Shown: piece after piece, positions 45,367 to 54,579 of the stretch
How positions within the stretch are numbered: position 1 is the first letter of the stretch
Layout of the letters: each line of letters begins with the position of its first letter
NCBI GenBank assembly: GCA_963678235.1
Contig: OY782766.1
Span: forward strand, 1,736,001-1,800,000
From: JABMQB01 sp963678235
GTDB taxonomy: Bacteria; Bacteroidota; Bacteroidia; Bacteroidales; Prolixibacteraceae
DNA: 64,000 nt
Reading direction: 5' to 3'
Program-made: the position numbers and the translations under genes
The notes under the pieces: generated by a model
Database searches by the model: none
Told to the model about the DNA's origin: nothing
Seen by the model: only the letters and a program-made list of their open reading frames with translations

Positions 45367-46396
45367 TTTATTAGTTGCACTTTTTAGCTTTGCATTTTTG
45401 TTTGCAAATGCCGAAGGTGAAGAAGCTCAGAAAGAGTTTCACGAAAAATGGCCTGCCAGTGGGGTCGAAACGCTGAACATCTCTAATAAATATGGAGAAA
45501 TAAAAATTAACAATGATGGTGGACCCGATGTTACCATCGATGTTATGGTTACCGTAGAAGCTAGTTCGAAAGGGAAAGCCTCTAAAATTCTTGACCTTAT
45601 TGAAGTAGATTTTTCAAAATCAGGAAGCACTATTAAAGCAGTAACAAAAATTGATAATAACTTTAAAAGTGCCGGGAATTTCAACATCGATTATACCGTG
45701 AATATCCCTTCCGATAAGAACCTCGTAATTAGCAACACCTTTGGAAATTTATTCATTAACGCGCTAAAAGCCAATGGCGACCTAAATGTGAAGCATGGCA
45801 GTATTACTGCGAACTTGCTGCAAGCATCGTCTCCCGAAAACATGAAACTAAACCTTGAATATGGAAAAATGAGTGTTGACGAATTGGCGGGAGCAGTTTT
45901 CGATTGTAAATATTCAAAAGTTTCCATCGATGAATTGGGCGACCTTAAATTAAGGTCAAAATACTCTACATTTAGTGTCGATGAAATGAAAAGCCTGGAT
46001 GCAGAATCGAAATACGATAATTTTTCGATCGATGAAATTGAATCGGTAAAAGCCTCTACCCAATATACCAATATTAATATTGACAGGCTTGGTGATAAAT
46101 TTGAAATTGACAATGGATATGGATCCATTAAAGTGGACGAAATTTCTGAAAATTTTAGCTCCGTTTATATCACAAATTCGTACGGAGGAATAAAATTAGG
46201 TATCAGTGAAGATGCATCTTATGAAGTGGATGCCAGTTGTACCTATTGCAAAATAGCCTACGATGCTGACAATTTCAGGGGCGACAGGATTGAACAAAGC
46301 CATACAAAATCGATTAAAGGAATGGTGGGAAACGGCAACTCTGCAGCCAAAGTTTATATAAAAAGCAAATATGGCACAATTAAATTAAACGAATAA
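45350..46396 (+). CDS. Secreted DUF4097-type beta-helix protein
   Basis: 348 residues with signal peptide (LLVALFSFAFLFANA). The mature part is a parallel beta-helix of short rungs: SNKYGEIKINN, YGKMSVDELAGAVFD, CKYSKVSIDELGDLKL, SKYSTFSVDEMKSLDA, SKYDNFSIDEIESVKA, TQYTNINIDRLGD, then SYGGIKLG and SKYGTIKL. The repeat is about 18 residues of the form (S/Q)-K-Y-x-x-(F/V)-S-(V/I)-D-E-(L/M/I). DUF4097/DUF2154-like proteins are adhesin-like or envelope sensors of unknown action. Last gene of the sigma operon, so probably part of the sensed or controlled envelope response. Confidence 0.82.
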   Translation: MKSKFSLLVALFSFAFLFANAEGEEAQKEFHEKWPASGVETLNISNKYGEIKINNDGGPDVTIDVMVTVEASSKGKASKILDLIEVDFSKSGSTIKAVTKIDNNFKSAGNFNIDYTVNIPSDKNLVISNTFGNLFINALKANGDLNVKHGSITANLLQASSPENMKLNLEYGKMSVDELAGAVFDCKYSKVSIDELGDLKLRSKYSTFSVDEMKSLDAESKYDNFSIDEIESVKASTQYTNINIDRLGDKFEIDNGYGSIKVDEISENFSSVYITNSYGGIKLGISEDASYEVDASCTYCKIAYDADNFRGDRIEQSHTKSIKGMVGNGNSAAKVYIKSKYGTIKLNE

Positions 46397-46462
46397 TAAA
46401 CAAGCACTTACAACTGTTCATAAAACCATGGGTTCAAATTACCTGTGGTTTTTTTATTTTCT

Positions 46463-46470
46463 TACTTTTG
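46463..46470 (+). promoter_or_regulatory. -7 box (TACTTTTG) almost touching the glycosyltransferase start
   Basis: TACTTTTG fits TAnnTTTG and ends only 7 nt before the ATG at 46478. With the usual spacing from box to transcript start, the leader would be about 0-4 nt, i.e. leaderless. Confidence 0.45.
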
Positions 46471-46477
46471 TAAACCT

Positions 46478-47611
46478 ATGTCTGAAAACAATTTGGTTCA
46501 TATTGTTTCTTTTAATATACCATATCCTGCCGATTATGGTGGGGTAATCGACATTTTTTACAAGTTAAAGAGCCTGCATCGATTAGGTGCAAAAATATAT
46601 TTGCATTGTTATTCTTATGGCCGAGAAGAAGCCAAGGAACTTGAAAAATATTGCGAAAAAGTTTTTTATTACAAACGTAAAAAAGGGCTTCTGTTCCTAT
46701 TAAAAAAACTTCCGTACATAGTTGCAACAAGAAATTCAAAAGAACTCCTCAACAACCTTAAGTCCACGAAAGCTCCCATTATTTTTGAAGGTTTGCACAC
46801 TTGTTATTGGATCAACCATCCCGATCTAATAGATCATTATAAAATCGTACGCGCCCACAATGTTGAGCACAATTACTACGCTGCGCTTGCCGAGTCTGAG
46901 ATCAAACTTCTGAAAAAGATTTATTTTAAGATGGAAGCTAAAAAGCTTCGCAGGTTTGAAGAACAAGTCAAAGCAGATTGTTTGCTCACCATTTCGAAAG
47001 CTGATCAGGAATACTTTGAAAAAAAACATACAAACTCTTTTTTAATTTCCGGCTTCCACAGTTTTAAAGCTGTTACTTCACAAACCGGAAATGGGAATTA
47101 CATCCTGTTTCATGGAAACCTTGGAGTGCCGGAAAATAAAAAAGCAATAGAATTTATTTTATCTGAGGTGCGAATTCAAGAGCATTTACCTCTGGTTATC
47201 GCAGGAAAAAACCCGTCCATGGACCTTGTCAAATTGGCACGTAAATTTGAAAAACTGAGGGTAATTGAAAATCCCGGCGAAAATGCCATGCAAGAACTAA
47301 TACATAATGCGCAAATTTGTTTTATCCCGACATTTCAATCTACCGGATTGAAATTAAAACTACTTGGCTCACTATTTGCAAGCAGGTTTGTCGTTACAAA
47401 TTCGGCGATGGTAAAAAATACAGGACTGGAAGAATTATGTGAGGTTTATGATGAGCCGGAAGAATTAAAAAATTGTATATTGAGCACCTTTTCCAAATCG
47501 TTTTCGGAGGAAGATATTTTGAAACGAAAAGCAATTTTGGAACAAGGATTTTCAAACAAAATAAATGCAAAAAAGTTATTTACTATAATTTCAAACAAAT
47601 TCAACAAATAG
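46478..47611 (+). CDS. GT4-like glycosyltransferase
   Basis: 377 residues, GT-B fold. N-terminal VHIVSFNIPYPADYGGVIDIFYKLKSLHRLG resembles the acceptor-binding Rossmann half (with GG loop); the C-terminal half has FHGNLGVPENKKAIEFIL, LVIAGKNP and ENAMQELIHNAQICFIPTFQSTGLKLKLLGSL, the nucleotide-sugar-binding part in which E-x7-E is partly replaced. Cytosolic enzyme adding sugar to a surface or lipid glycan. Start chosen at MSENNLVHIV, the ATG just after a promoter box. Stands alone rather than in a polysaccharide cluster, so the product is unknown. Confidence 0.83.
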   Translation: MSENNLVHIVSFNIPYPADYGGVIDIFYKLKSLHRLGAKIYLHCYSYGREEAKELEKYCEKVFYYKRKKGLLFLLKKLPYIVATRNSKELLNNLKSTKAPIIFEGLHTCYWINHPDLIDHYKIVRAHNVEHNYYAALAESEIKLLKKIYFKMEAKKLRRFEEQVKADCLLTISKADQEYFEKKHTNSFLISGFHSFKAVTSQTGNGNYILFHGNLGVPENKKAIEFILSEVRIQEHLPLVIAGKNPSMDLVKLARKFEKLRVIENPGENAMQELIHNAQICFIPTFQSTGLKLKLLGSLFASRFVVTNSAMVKNTGLEELCEVYDEPEELKNCILSTFSKSFSEEDILKRKAILEQGFSNKINAKKLFTIISNKFNK

Positions 47612-47619
47612 GTTTACTT

Positions 47620-49023
47620 ATGAAACAGTTATTTATAGCGACCATATTTTTGATAATTTTTGGTGCAACAAATGCGCAAGACTTTGAAATCAAAATGCAC
47701 CTGCCTGAAGCAGCAAATAAAAAAATAACACTTGTACATTATTATAATTCTCAGTTTGCAGCCGATGACACACTTACGCTTGATGATTCCGGGAAAGGGA
47801 TTTTTGCAAGGGATACTGCCCTGCATCAGGGTTTATATAAGTTGTTCGTCTCCGGTAAACAAAATTTTGATTTCTTATTGGGTGAAGATCAAACTTTCTC
47901 CATCGAAAGTGAAAAATTCTCGATAGACGATTTAAAAATAAAAGGTGCGAAAGAAACCGAGGAATTTGCAAAATACATGGTATTCCTGCGTGATATGAAC
48001 AAACAGAGTAAAGAATTAAGGAACAAAGCTAAGGATGCCACAGAAGAAGAAAAGAAGGAATTATCGAAGCAAATGAATGACCTAACAAACCAGTTGCAAG
48101 ACTATTGGTTTGCCATGGATAAAAAATATCCGGGCACCTTTTTGGCAAAATTCCTGATGACCAATTATACAACCCCTATTCCTGATGATAAAGACATCCC
48201 GGCAGAAATAGTGGCGAACGATTCGATGTTATTACGCTATAAATTTGACTTTCAGAAGAAACACTATTTCGATCATTTTGATTTAACCGACGAACGTTTG
48301 TTTTATACGCCCTTGGTAAAACCAAAAATTGAAAAGTATTACGATAAAATCATTCTTCACACCTTTGATTCAATGTACACTGCCTGCCTCGAATTGATTG
48401 AAACAGTGAAGCCAAACAAACCAATGTTTCAATATGTAACGTCGACTCTTCTTAACAAAGCTGTAAACAGTAAAATTATGGGGATGGATGCCTTATTTGT
48501 TGAAATTGCAAACAGGTATTACATAAGCGGTGAAGCATTTTGGGCGAACGAAAAAACCATGGAATCGATCAGGGAAAACTTATTGTTTGCCGAAAAAAAC
48601 CTAATTGGCATGATTGCCCCTGAGTTGCAGTTGGAAAGCATTAACGGGGAAGAATATTACAGCCTCCACCAGGTTGATGCAAAGGTTACAATGCTTTTAA
48701 TTTATGAACCCAACTGTTCGCATTGCAAGGTATTTGTTCCCGAACTTCATAAAAAAATATACAGCAAATACAAAGACAAAGGATTTGAGGTTTATGCCAT
48801 TTATTCAATGGACAATAAAGAAGAATGGGAAGAATTTGTTGAGAAACATGACTTGTACGATTGGATAAACGTTTGGGACGAACATCATTTATCACGGTTT
48901 AAAATTACCTACGATGCCCGAAAAACCCCAGGAGTATATTTATTGGATGAAAACAAAGAGATAATTGCTAAAAAACTTACCATTGAACAAGTGGAATCCT
49001 ATTTAAAAAAACTTTTGGATTAG
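47620..49023 (+). CDS. Thioredoxin-like (TlpA/DUF4369-type) secreted protein
   Basis: 467 residues with signal peptide (FIATIFLIIFGATNAQ). The N-terminal half is a DUF4369-like beta domain (IKMHLPEAANKKITLVHYYNSQF, LYKLFVSGKQNFDFLL) and a helical linker (MNKQSKELRNKAKDATEEEKKEL); DUF5106-like material follows. The C-terminal thioredoxin fold holds the redox pair in LIYEPNCSHCKVFVPEL and cis-Pro in RKTPGVYLLDEN. Typical Bacteroidota periplasmic disulfide reductase. The ATG at 47620 follows the glycosyltransferase stop by 8 nt; upstream in-frame codons overlap that gene and are not real. Its stop overlaps the convergent ABC gene by 21 nt. Confidence 0.9.
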   Translation: MKQLFIATIFLIIFGATNAQDFEIKMHLPEAANKKITLVHYYNSQFAADDTLTLDDSGKGIFARDTALHQGLYKLFVSGKQNFDFLLGEDQTFSIESEKFSIDDLKIKGAKETEEFAKYMVFLRDMNKQSKELRNKAKDATEEEKKELSKQMNDLTNQLQDYWFAMDKKYPGTFLAKFLMTNYTTPIPDDKDIPAEIVANDSMLLRYKFDFQKKHYFDHFDLTDERLFYTPLVKPKIEKYYDKIILHTFDSMYTACLELIETVKPNKPMFQYVTSTLLNKAVNSKIMGMDALFVEIANRYYISGEAFWANEKTMESIRENLLFAEKNLIGMIAPELQLESINGEEYYSLHQVDAKVTMLLIYEPNCSHCKVFVPELHKKIYSKYKDKGFEVYAIYSMDNKEEWEEFVEKHDLYDWINVWDEHHLSRFKITYDARKTPGVYLLDENKEIIAKKLTIEQVESYLKKLLD

Positions 49024-50016
49024 GTACCTAAACATTTCATAAATAGAATTAAATTCAAGGTTCCACGCCCCTTTTTTCTCGAGCTTCCACTGGGTTGATG
49101 TTCCATCAAGCACATGAATGGTAAAGTCCGGGTTGGCATCGGTCACTATTCTGAACCCCATCCGGTTCAGTGCCTTTAAGGTCCATGTTAATGCAACCCC
49201 CTTTCCAATAACTTTTACCTTCTCCCTAAATTTTTTCCGGAAGAAATATTCGCCTTCTTCTGCATCAAAACCAATGTTCTGATTCGTGAATAAACGATCC
49301 ATTTGTCCGTCTAAAACGGCATCTTCAGGAGAGCCTTCATAAGTAGAATCTTTCAGTAGAATCCATAATTTATCCACTTCACGCAAAGCGATATTTAAAT
49401 CGTGCGTAGAAAGTACGATGGTTTTATTTTGTTCGCGCGCAACAACCTGAAGCAAATGAAAAATTTCGTATTTGTTGCTTATATCTAAAAATGCAGTGGG
49501 TTCATCTAAAATAATAATTGGTGTATCCTGGGCAAGTGCCCGGGCAATCATTGCCCTTTGCCTTTCGCCATCGCTAATCTGTGTCAGCGGCTTATTTTCA
49601 AATCCGTGCAAACCCACATTTGCCATCGACTCCAGTACTTTCTTATGGTCGTCCTGCATTAATTTTCCAAACTGGTTTGTGTGCGGAAACCTGCCATAAG
49701 CGACCAAATCGAAAACGCTCATATTGTTTACCTGAATGACATCTGTTGAAACAAAACTTATCATACGCGCCCTTTCACGTGCCGAAAACGACTGGATAGA
49801 TTTCCCGTTAATGATTACATCTCCCGAGAAATAATCCTGAAACCCGATTAGCGAACGTAGCAAAGTGCTTTTTCCAATCCCGTTGCTACCTATCAATGCG
49901 ACCATTTCACCCTTACTTGCCGAATACGACAGATCCTGATGAAGAACCACCTGTTCTTTTCCCGTAGCATAACCAATTGCCAGCCTGTCGATTTTTATAT
50001 GAAAAGAGTCGCTCAT
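49003..50016 (-). CDS. FecE/BtuD-like ABC transporter ATPase with C-terminal extension
   Basis: 337-residue ATPase energising import of iron-siderophore, haem or cobalamin. Walker A GSNGIGKSTLL near residue 39, signature ISDGERQRAMIARAL, Walker B PIIILDEPTAFLD, H-loop LSTHDLN. The core ends near residue 255; another ~80 residues (KVKVIGKGVALTWTLKALNRMGFRIVTD and TIHVLDGTSTQWKLEKKGAW) form an extra domain absent from classic FecE. Last gene of the SBP-permease-ATPase run (2-nt and 8-nt gaps). Confidence 0.92.
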   Translation of the reverse strand: MSDSFHIKIDRLAIGYATGKEQVVLHQDLSYSASKGEMVALIGSNGIGKSTLLRSLIGFQDYFSGDVIINGKSIQSFSARERARMISFVSTDVIQVNNMSVFDLVAYGRFPHTNQFGKLMQDDHKKVLESMANVGLHGFENKPLTQISDGERQRAMIARALAQDTPIIILDEPTAFLDISNKYEIFHLLQVVAREQNKTIVLSTHDLNIALREVDKLWILLKDSTYEGSPEDAVLDGQMDRLFTNQNIGFDAEEGEYFFRKKFREKVKVIGKGVALTWTLKALNRMGFRIVTDANPDFTIHVLDGTSTQWKLEKKGAWNLEFNSIYEMFRYLIQKFF

Positions 50017-50018
50017 TT

Positions 50019-51059
50019 TTATACAGATGAGAATTTTTTATTCTTCACAATCATCCAAACGATAATAGGAATACCGATTAGCGCCGTAACCGAATTAATC
50101 GGCAGGGTTGTTTGCATTCCGGGCAATTGCGAAACTATATCGCTAAACAACATTACACTTGCTCCAAGCAGCGCTACAGCGGGCATTAACACCCGATGGT
50201 TCGAGGTCTGAAATAACACACGGGCAAGATGCGGAACAGCAATACCAATAAACCCAATGGGACCGCAAAATGCCGTAATCGTTCCAGCCAATAAACTGGT
50301 ACTAATAAATATTATCACTCTGCTTTTCAGAACTCTTACACCCAATGATTTCGCATAATTCTCGCCCAATAAAAAAGCATTTAAATCTTTTATTTTGAAA
50401 AAAGCGATTAATATTCCAATAAGAATTGCGGGAACCACTACCGTAAGTTGCCCTTTGGTTACGCTGCCCAAACTTCCCATGGTCCAAACAATAAAAGCTT
50501 TCAGCATACTTTCGCTGCTAAAATATTGAAGGATACTAACAATGGCAGCTGTTGCACTTGTAAACAATATTCCCAAAATCAAGATGGTCATTATGTCGTT
50601 CACTTTTGACGAAACATACAGGACCAAAAGCATGACACTAAAAGCACCAATCCAGGCAACAATTGCCAAAGGCCAGGCGCCGGTTGAGGTAAAAATACCG
50701 ATGGAAACCACCGAAGAAAATCCTAAAACAAACAAGGCAACACCGAGGCTTGCCCCAGCACTGATCCCCAGCACATAAGGCCCTGCAAGTGGGTTTCTGA
50801 ATACGGTTTGCATTTGTAAGCCACTAACCGAAAGGGCCACTCCGGTTAAAATTGCAGTTAAGGCTTTTGGGAGTCTGAATTCATTGATTATAACCAATGT
50901 TGTGCTATCAACATTTACATTCCGAAAAAGGGCATTAACAACTGCTTCGAAAGGCAAAAGAACAGACCCAAACAAAAGATCCAAAAGGAAAAGCAATACA
51001 AATAAAATTGCCAATCCCGAAAATAATAATGTATTTCTATTCTGAATTCTTCCTTTCAA
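50019..51059 (-). CDS. FecCD-family ABC permease
   Basis: 346-residue permease, about nine to ten membrane helices. FecCD motifs: RLPKALTAILTGVALSVSGLQMQTVFRNPLAGPYVLGISAGASLG, then GPIGFIGIAVPHLARVLF (the ATPase-coupling region) and the C-terminal LPINSVTALIGIPIIVWMIVK. The start appears to be a TTG 8 nt past the upstream stop (no ATG in range), giving MKGRIQNRN. Works with the ATPase and binding protein either side. Confidence 0.93.
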   Translation of the reverse strand: MKGRIQNRNTLLFSGLAILFVLLFLLDLLFGSVLLPFEAVVNALFRNVNVDSTTLVIINEFRLPKALTAILTGVALSVSGLQMQTVFRNPLAGPYVLGISAGASLGVALFVLGFSSVVSIGIFTSTGAWPLAIVAWIGAFSVMLLVLYVSSKVNDIMTILILGILFTSATAAIVSILQYFSSESMLKAFIVWTMGSLGSVTKGQLTVVVPAILIGILIAFFKIKDLNAFLLGENYAKSLGVRVLKSRVIIFISTSLLAGTITAFCGPIGFIGIAVPHLARVLFQTSNHRVLMPAVALLGASVMLFSDIVSQLPGMQTTLPINSVTALIGIPIIVWMIVKNKKFSSV

Positions 51060-51067
51060 AACCAGGA

Positions 51068-52192
51068 TTATTTTATCTCTTCGTAATAAGTAAAGTCAAC
51101 TTCGTTCAACAAAGATGGGTAAAAAACTTTAATAAGGTCTTTCAATATTAAATTCGGGTAGACCGTGCCACTTTCCCAGAAATCATTCCCCCCGGTTTCC
51201 GTAACCCTGTGGATATTGTTAAAAACACGCCCCTGGTTTAATACACCTAAATTTTCGAACCTGCTGTCGGAAGCAACTATTTCATCTTTTGATTTTAATG
51301 AACTCATATTAATCCAAACATCTGCGGTTGAAGCCCAGGCAAAAGCATTTTCAAACGAAACCACATAGCTCTCGTGGGTAGTATTCCCTCTTCCAACATA
51401 ATCTCCTCCGGCATCGGCAATCAGGTTCGCGAGGTACGAATTTCCGCCCGGTACCCACCAGGAATCTTTATATGGGGAGCCAACCATAACCTTTGGGTTG
51501 TTGTTCGTTGTTTTTACCAAATTAGTTAGTTCCAGGTATTCCTTTTCAATCCCAACAAAAAAACTATCAGCCTGCGCTTCCTTTTGAAATAAGGCAGCAA
51601 CAAATTTCACCCATTCGGCTTTTCCTAATGGTTTTTCTTCGAGATATTCACCATTCAAAATTGCGGGGATTCCAAGGTCTGCCAGTTTACGAACCAAAGC
51701 CGATACTTCGCTGCCAATGCCATAAACCATTACCAAATCCGGTTTTTGTTGCACCAACAATTCGTAATTCAGGTTTTGACCGTAACCAACATCCACAATT
51801 TCCCCTTTTCTGATCCTTTCAGCAATATTCTTATTCGAAACGTAATCGGCACCTGATACACCAACAACTTTGTGATCCTCATTAATAGCCTCTAAGAATG
51901 CCAGGTGTGAAGTGGATAAACACACAATCTTTTCCACGGGAGTAAAAATAATATTCTTCCCCTTTAACAAGTCCTTAATGGTTTTTCCTTTCTCTATTAA
52001 ATAATAATCAATGCTAATGTTATTTGCTTCTTCCCAAGGATTTTTAACGGTTAGTTTTACAAAATCTCCCTTATCCTCGATTTCAAATCCGTGCGCATAT
52101 AAATTGGAAGGACTAACGGTTCTTTTATCTTCTTTGCTTACCTGACATGAAAAGCCAATAAGCAATAACAGCAGTATCAAAATTCTATTCAT
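51068..52192 (-). CDS. ABC importer substrate-binding lipoprotein (FepB/BtuF-like)
   Basis: 374 residues, lipoprotein (LLLIGFSCQV lipobox). Peripla_BP_2 fold: VEKIVCLSTSHLAFLEAI near residue 90, VDVGYGQNLNYELLVQQKPDLVM, LGIPAILNGEYLEEKPLGKAEWVKF, and NMSSLKSKDEI. It binds a metal chelate or corrinoid for the FecCD permease downstream. Ligand not determined; no cobalamin riboswitch was recognised in front of the operon. Confidence 0.9.
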   Translation of the reverse strand: MNRILILLLLLIGFSCQVSKEDKRTVSPSNLYAHGFEIEDKGDFVKLTVKNPWEEANNISIDYYLIEKGKTIKDLLKGKNIIFTPVEKIVCLSTSHLAFLEAINEDHKVVGVSGADYVSNKNIAERIRKGEIVDVGYGQNLNYELLVQQKPDLVMVYGIGSEVSALVRKLADLGIPAILNGEYLEEKPLGKAEWVKFVAALFQKEAQADSFFVGIEKEYLELTNLVKTTNNNPKVMVGSPYKDSWWVPGGNSYLANLIADAGGDYVGRGNTTHESYVVSFENAFAWASTADVWINMSSLKSKDEIVASDSRFENLGVLNQGRVFNNIHRVTETGGNDFWESGTVYPNLILKDLIKVFYPSLLNEVDFTYYEEIK

Positions 52193-52204
52193 AAGAGCTT
52201 AAAA

Positions 52205-54382
52205 TTAATTTGGCAAATAGGAAATTTTTCGGGAAATGGAGAACTTCTCATTTCGGACTCGAAGGAAATAAATCCCTGCCCTATTCCCATCTAATGTTAC
52301 CTTGAACCTTTTTGAAGAAAACCTCTGAAGGCTCATATTTGCTTGTTTCCCAAGAATATCACATACAAAAATATCGTCTTCAGAAATCAGTTCCGAAATG
52401 ACGAGTTGAAATGAAGAACTGGTTGGGTTCGGGTATAAATTCAATTCAACTTCTTTATCATCCGGTCCATCATCATCGTCTTTGTAAACGTTACAGGCAA
52501 TAACTTCACATGCCAATGCTGCTCCTGCAGCGTCTGAATTTAAATCCGAAAAGGCAAACCACTGTCCGTTTTGTTTTAAGAATAAAGTGTTTTCACCGCT
52601 TCCGCGATAAGATTGATACACTGCCAAATCATCGTCGCTTTGTAGGTTTGAGATCGAAAATCCTATAAAAAAAGTATCGTTTGGTGTAACAACATCTGAA
52701 AAACCAATAAAATTCATCGCATCGTTCACAAATTCTGTGATGGAAACATCTTGCGTATAGATCTGCTCCTCAGGGTAATCACTCCCATTATAAACGTTAA
52801 TTGTTATTGTGCCGGTGCCAACACTTAAATCGCCAACACCCAATGAAATTCCTTCAAGTGTTTCTTCCCCTTTAATCGAAAAACGATCGACAAACTCAGT
52901 TATTCCCAAGTTATTTGTTCCTGTCCAATATCCTTGTTTTTCAGAGTTGTTATCCAATATTTCAACCAATTGATGGTCATCCTCGGTTTGCATATTTGTG
53001 AACGCATCGCAAAAATCGATTCCATCAAAGGGTTCTAATCCTTCTAAACTAATAAAACCTGAATTTACCGGATCAAGCCAGTGCTTTATTTGTCTTTCTT
53101 GCTCATCGTGATAATCCCAGTAAATATCGAACCTTGAAAAATAATCATCAATTGAATTCGAACAGGAAGCCGCACCTCCGGTTAAGGTGCCTATCAGTTG
53201 ATGATCCTGATTGAAATATCCACACCCAGAAGAACCGAATTCAGTGGTACCTTCATCCCAACGAAGAGTTCTCCAGAATGCATCAGGAACATACCTATGG
53301 TTAAACGAATCAATTATTGGGCTATCGTAATCAATGGAAATTTTTTTTATATCCCCTTGAGGGTGATGTATCGCAACTTCTGAAGTTGGAATATCTCCTG
53401 AATTATCCCATCCGGCATAATAAGGCCTAAACTCGGGTGGTGGTGGAATGGTCATCTCAACCAACCTGAAATCCAAACTATCATCGTTTGACCTGTAAAT
53501 TCCTCCCGATATTGAATTTGAAATATCCCCATCGAGGTTTCCGCAATAAGGACTTTGATAATTGAAAAGGAACACAGAATTTTCTTCCCCATTAATATGA
53601 TCACGATAACAATGGTTGGCAGTTAAAATATAAGGTTTTTGATCTTGAGATGTGTTGTTCACCAAAGTTCCGGTACAGGCTTCCGTACCATCAATAAAAA
53701 TTCGGCAAACACTATTTTTAAGGCTTTCCCAGTCTTCTGCCAATTCACAATTAACGTCCACATTACAACTTCCGGCCATTTTGCCCAAGGGCCGTCGCTC
53801 ATTCTTGCCAGCAACAACTCCCACAAAATCGTGGTTAACTTTTGAAATTCCGATTTCGCCTTTAAAATCGGCATTCAAAGGTTCTTCGTACTGAATGGTT
53901 ATCTCATCGCCCGCAACAGGTGAAACTGCAAACGAATTAAACTGTTTATTGTTAAAATCGGTAAATGCCCCAAGTTTTTTCTTTTCATCCTGATCCAATA
54001 TATATAGTTTGGCTCCCGGTGGCACATGATATGGGTTGAAAATTACATTCAGTGAAAGCGCCCCCTCCGATTTAATGGTTACCTGCCAAACCGAATAACC
54101 TTCTATATTTTCATACATAACCCCATTATTTTCACGATTAATATTCACGGGAAATGAATGGGCAAAACGGAATGGTTTCAATTGGTTTTCATTCTGATTT
54201 TCACGCACAGATGCTTTTAACAATTCGAAATTATTGACTTGTGGCATTTCAACAATTTGCCTCTTCAGGCTTTTTAAGTGCCCAAGCTGCAACGGTTTCC
54301 CGCCATTGGAAATTTGTCCGTTTGCCAGCAACGACACAGTGAAAAATGCAAAAAAAGATAAAATATGAATTCCCTTAAACAT
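52205..54382 (-). CDS. T9SS-secreted trypsin-like (lysyl-endopeptidase-like) serine protease
   Basis: 725 residues from the ATG at 54382 (upstream TTG lies in the promoter box). Signal peptide ends near LLANGQ. The S1 protease domain (about 220-450): His in YILTANHCYRDH, Asp probably in SLDFRLVEMTI, Ser in GTTEFGSSGCGYFNQDHQLIGTLTGG, as in lysyl endopeptidases. A middle beta region (ISLGVGDLSVGTGTITINVYNG) follows, and the last ~80 residues are a type IX secretion sorting domain (LNLYPNPTSSSFQLVISE, GIYFLRVRNEKFSISRKISY). The protein is thus exported across the outer membrane and probably cell-anchored. Single-gene unit. Confidence 0.9.
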   Translation of the reverse strand: MFKGIHILSFFAFFTVSLLANGQISNGGKPLQLGHLKSLKRQIVEMPQVNNFELLKASVRENQNENQLKPFRFAHSFPVNINRENNGVMYENIEGYSVWQVTIKSEGALSLNVIFNPYHVPPGAKLYILDQDEKKKLGAFTDFNNKQFNSFAVSPVAGDEITIQYEEPLNADFKGEIGISKVNHDFVGVVAGKNERRPLGKMAGSCNVDVNCELAEDWESLKNSVCRIFIDGTEACTGTLVNNTSQDQKPYILTANHCYRDHINGEENSVFLFNYQSPYCGNLDGDISNSISGGIYRSNDDSLDFRLVEMTIPPPPEFRPYYAGWDNSGDIPTSEVAIHHPQGDIKKISIDYDSPIIDSFNHRYVPDAFWRTLRWDEGTTEFGSSGCGYFNQDHQLIGTLTGGAASCSNSIDDYFSRFDIYWDYHDEQERQIKHWLDPVNSGFISLEGLEPFDGIDFCDAFTNMQTEDDHQLVEILDNNSEKQGYWTGTNNLGITEFVDRFSIKGEETLEGISLGVGDLSVGTGTITINVYNGSDYPEEQIYTQDVSITEFVNDAMNFIGFSDVVTPNDTFFIGFSISNLQSDDDLAVYQSYRGSGENTLFLKQNGQWFAFSDLNSDAAGAALACEVIACNVYKDDDDGPDDKEVELNLYPNPTSSSFQLVISELISEDDIFVCDILGKQANMSLQRFSSKRFKVTLDGNRAGIYFLRVRNEKFSISRKISYLPN

Positions 54383-54400
54383 CCATGCTATTTTAAAAAT

Positions 54401-54408
54401 CAAAGTTA
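54401..54408 (-). promoter_or_regulatory. -7 box (TAACTTTG) for the T9SS protease
   Basis: Minus-strand TAACTTTG fits TAnnTTTG and ends 18 nt before the ATG at 54382; it covers the alternative TTG at 54403. Confidence 0.5.
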
Positions 54409-54579
54409 ATAATATTAACGAGCTTGCTCAGCGAAATAGTTTTCAGATACTAACTTTTTATTGTGTATATAAAATTTCATTCAGACGACCTCCAAAACTG
54501 ATAAATTTTGTACATTGAAAAATGCATTGAACAATGTTTACCATTAATTGATTATATAAACACATAAAACCAATAAGCG

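Noticed and set aside
47473..47619. Longer N-terminus for the thioredoxin-like protein
   Set aside because: The extra 49 residues overlap the glycosyltransferase gene and precede a perfect signal peptide starting at the ATG at 47620.
51060..52204. Cobalamin riboswitch or B12-specific transport assignment for the ABC importer
   Set aside because: No recognisable B12-box or long structured leader in front of the binding-protein gene (only about 12 bp to the neighbouring gene), so the ligand is left open.
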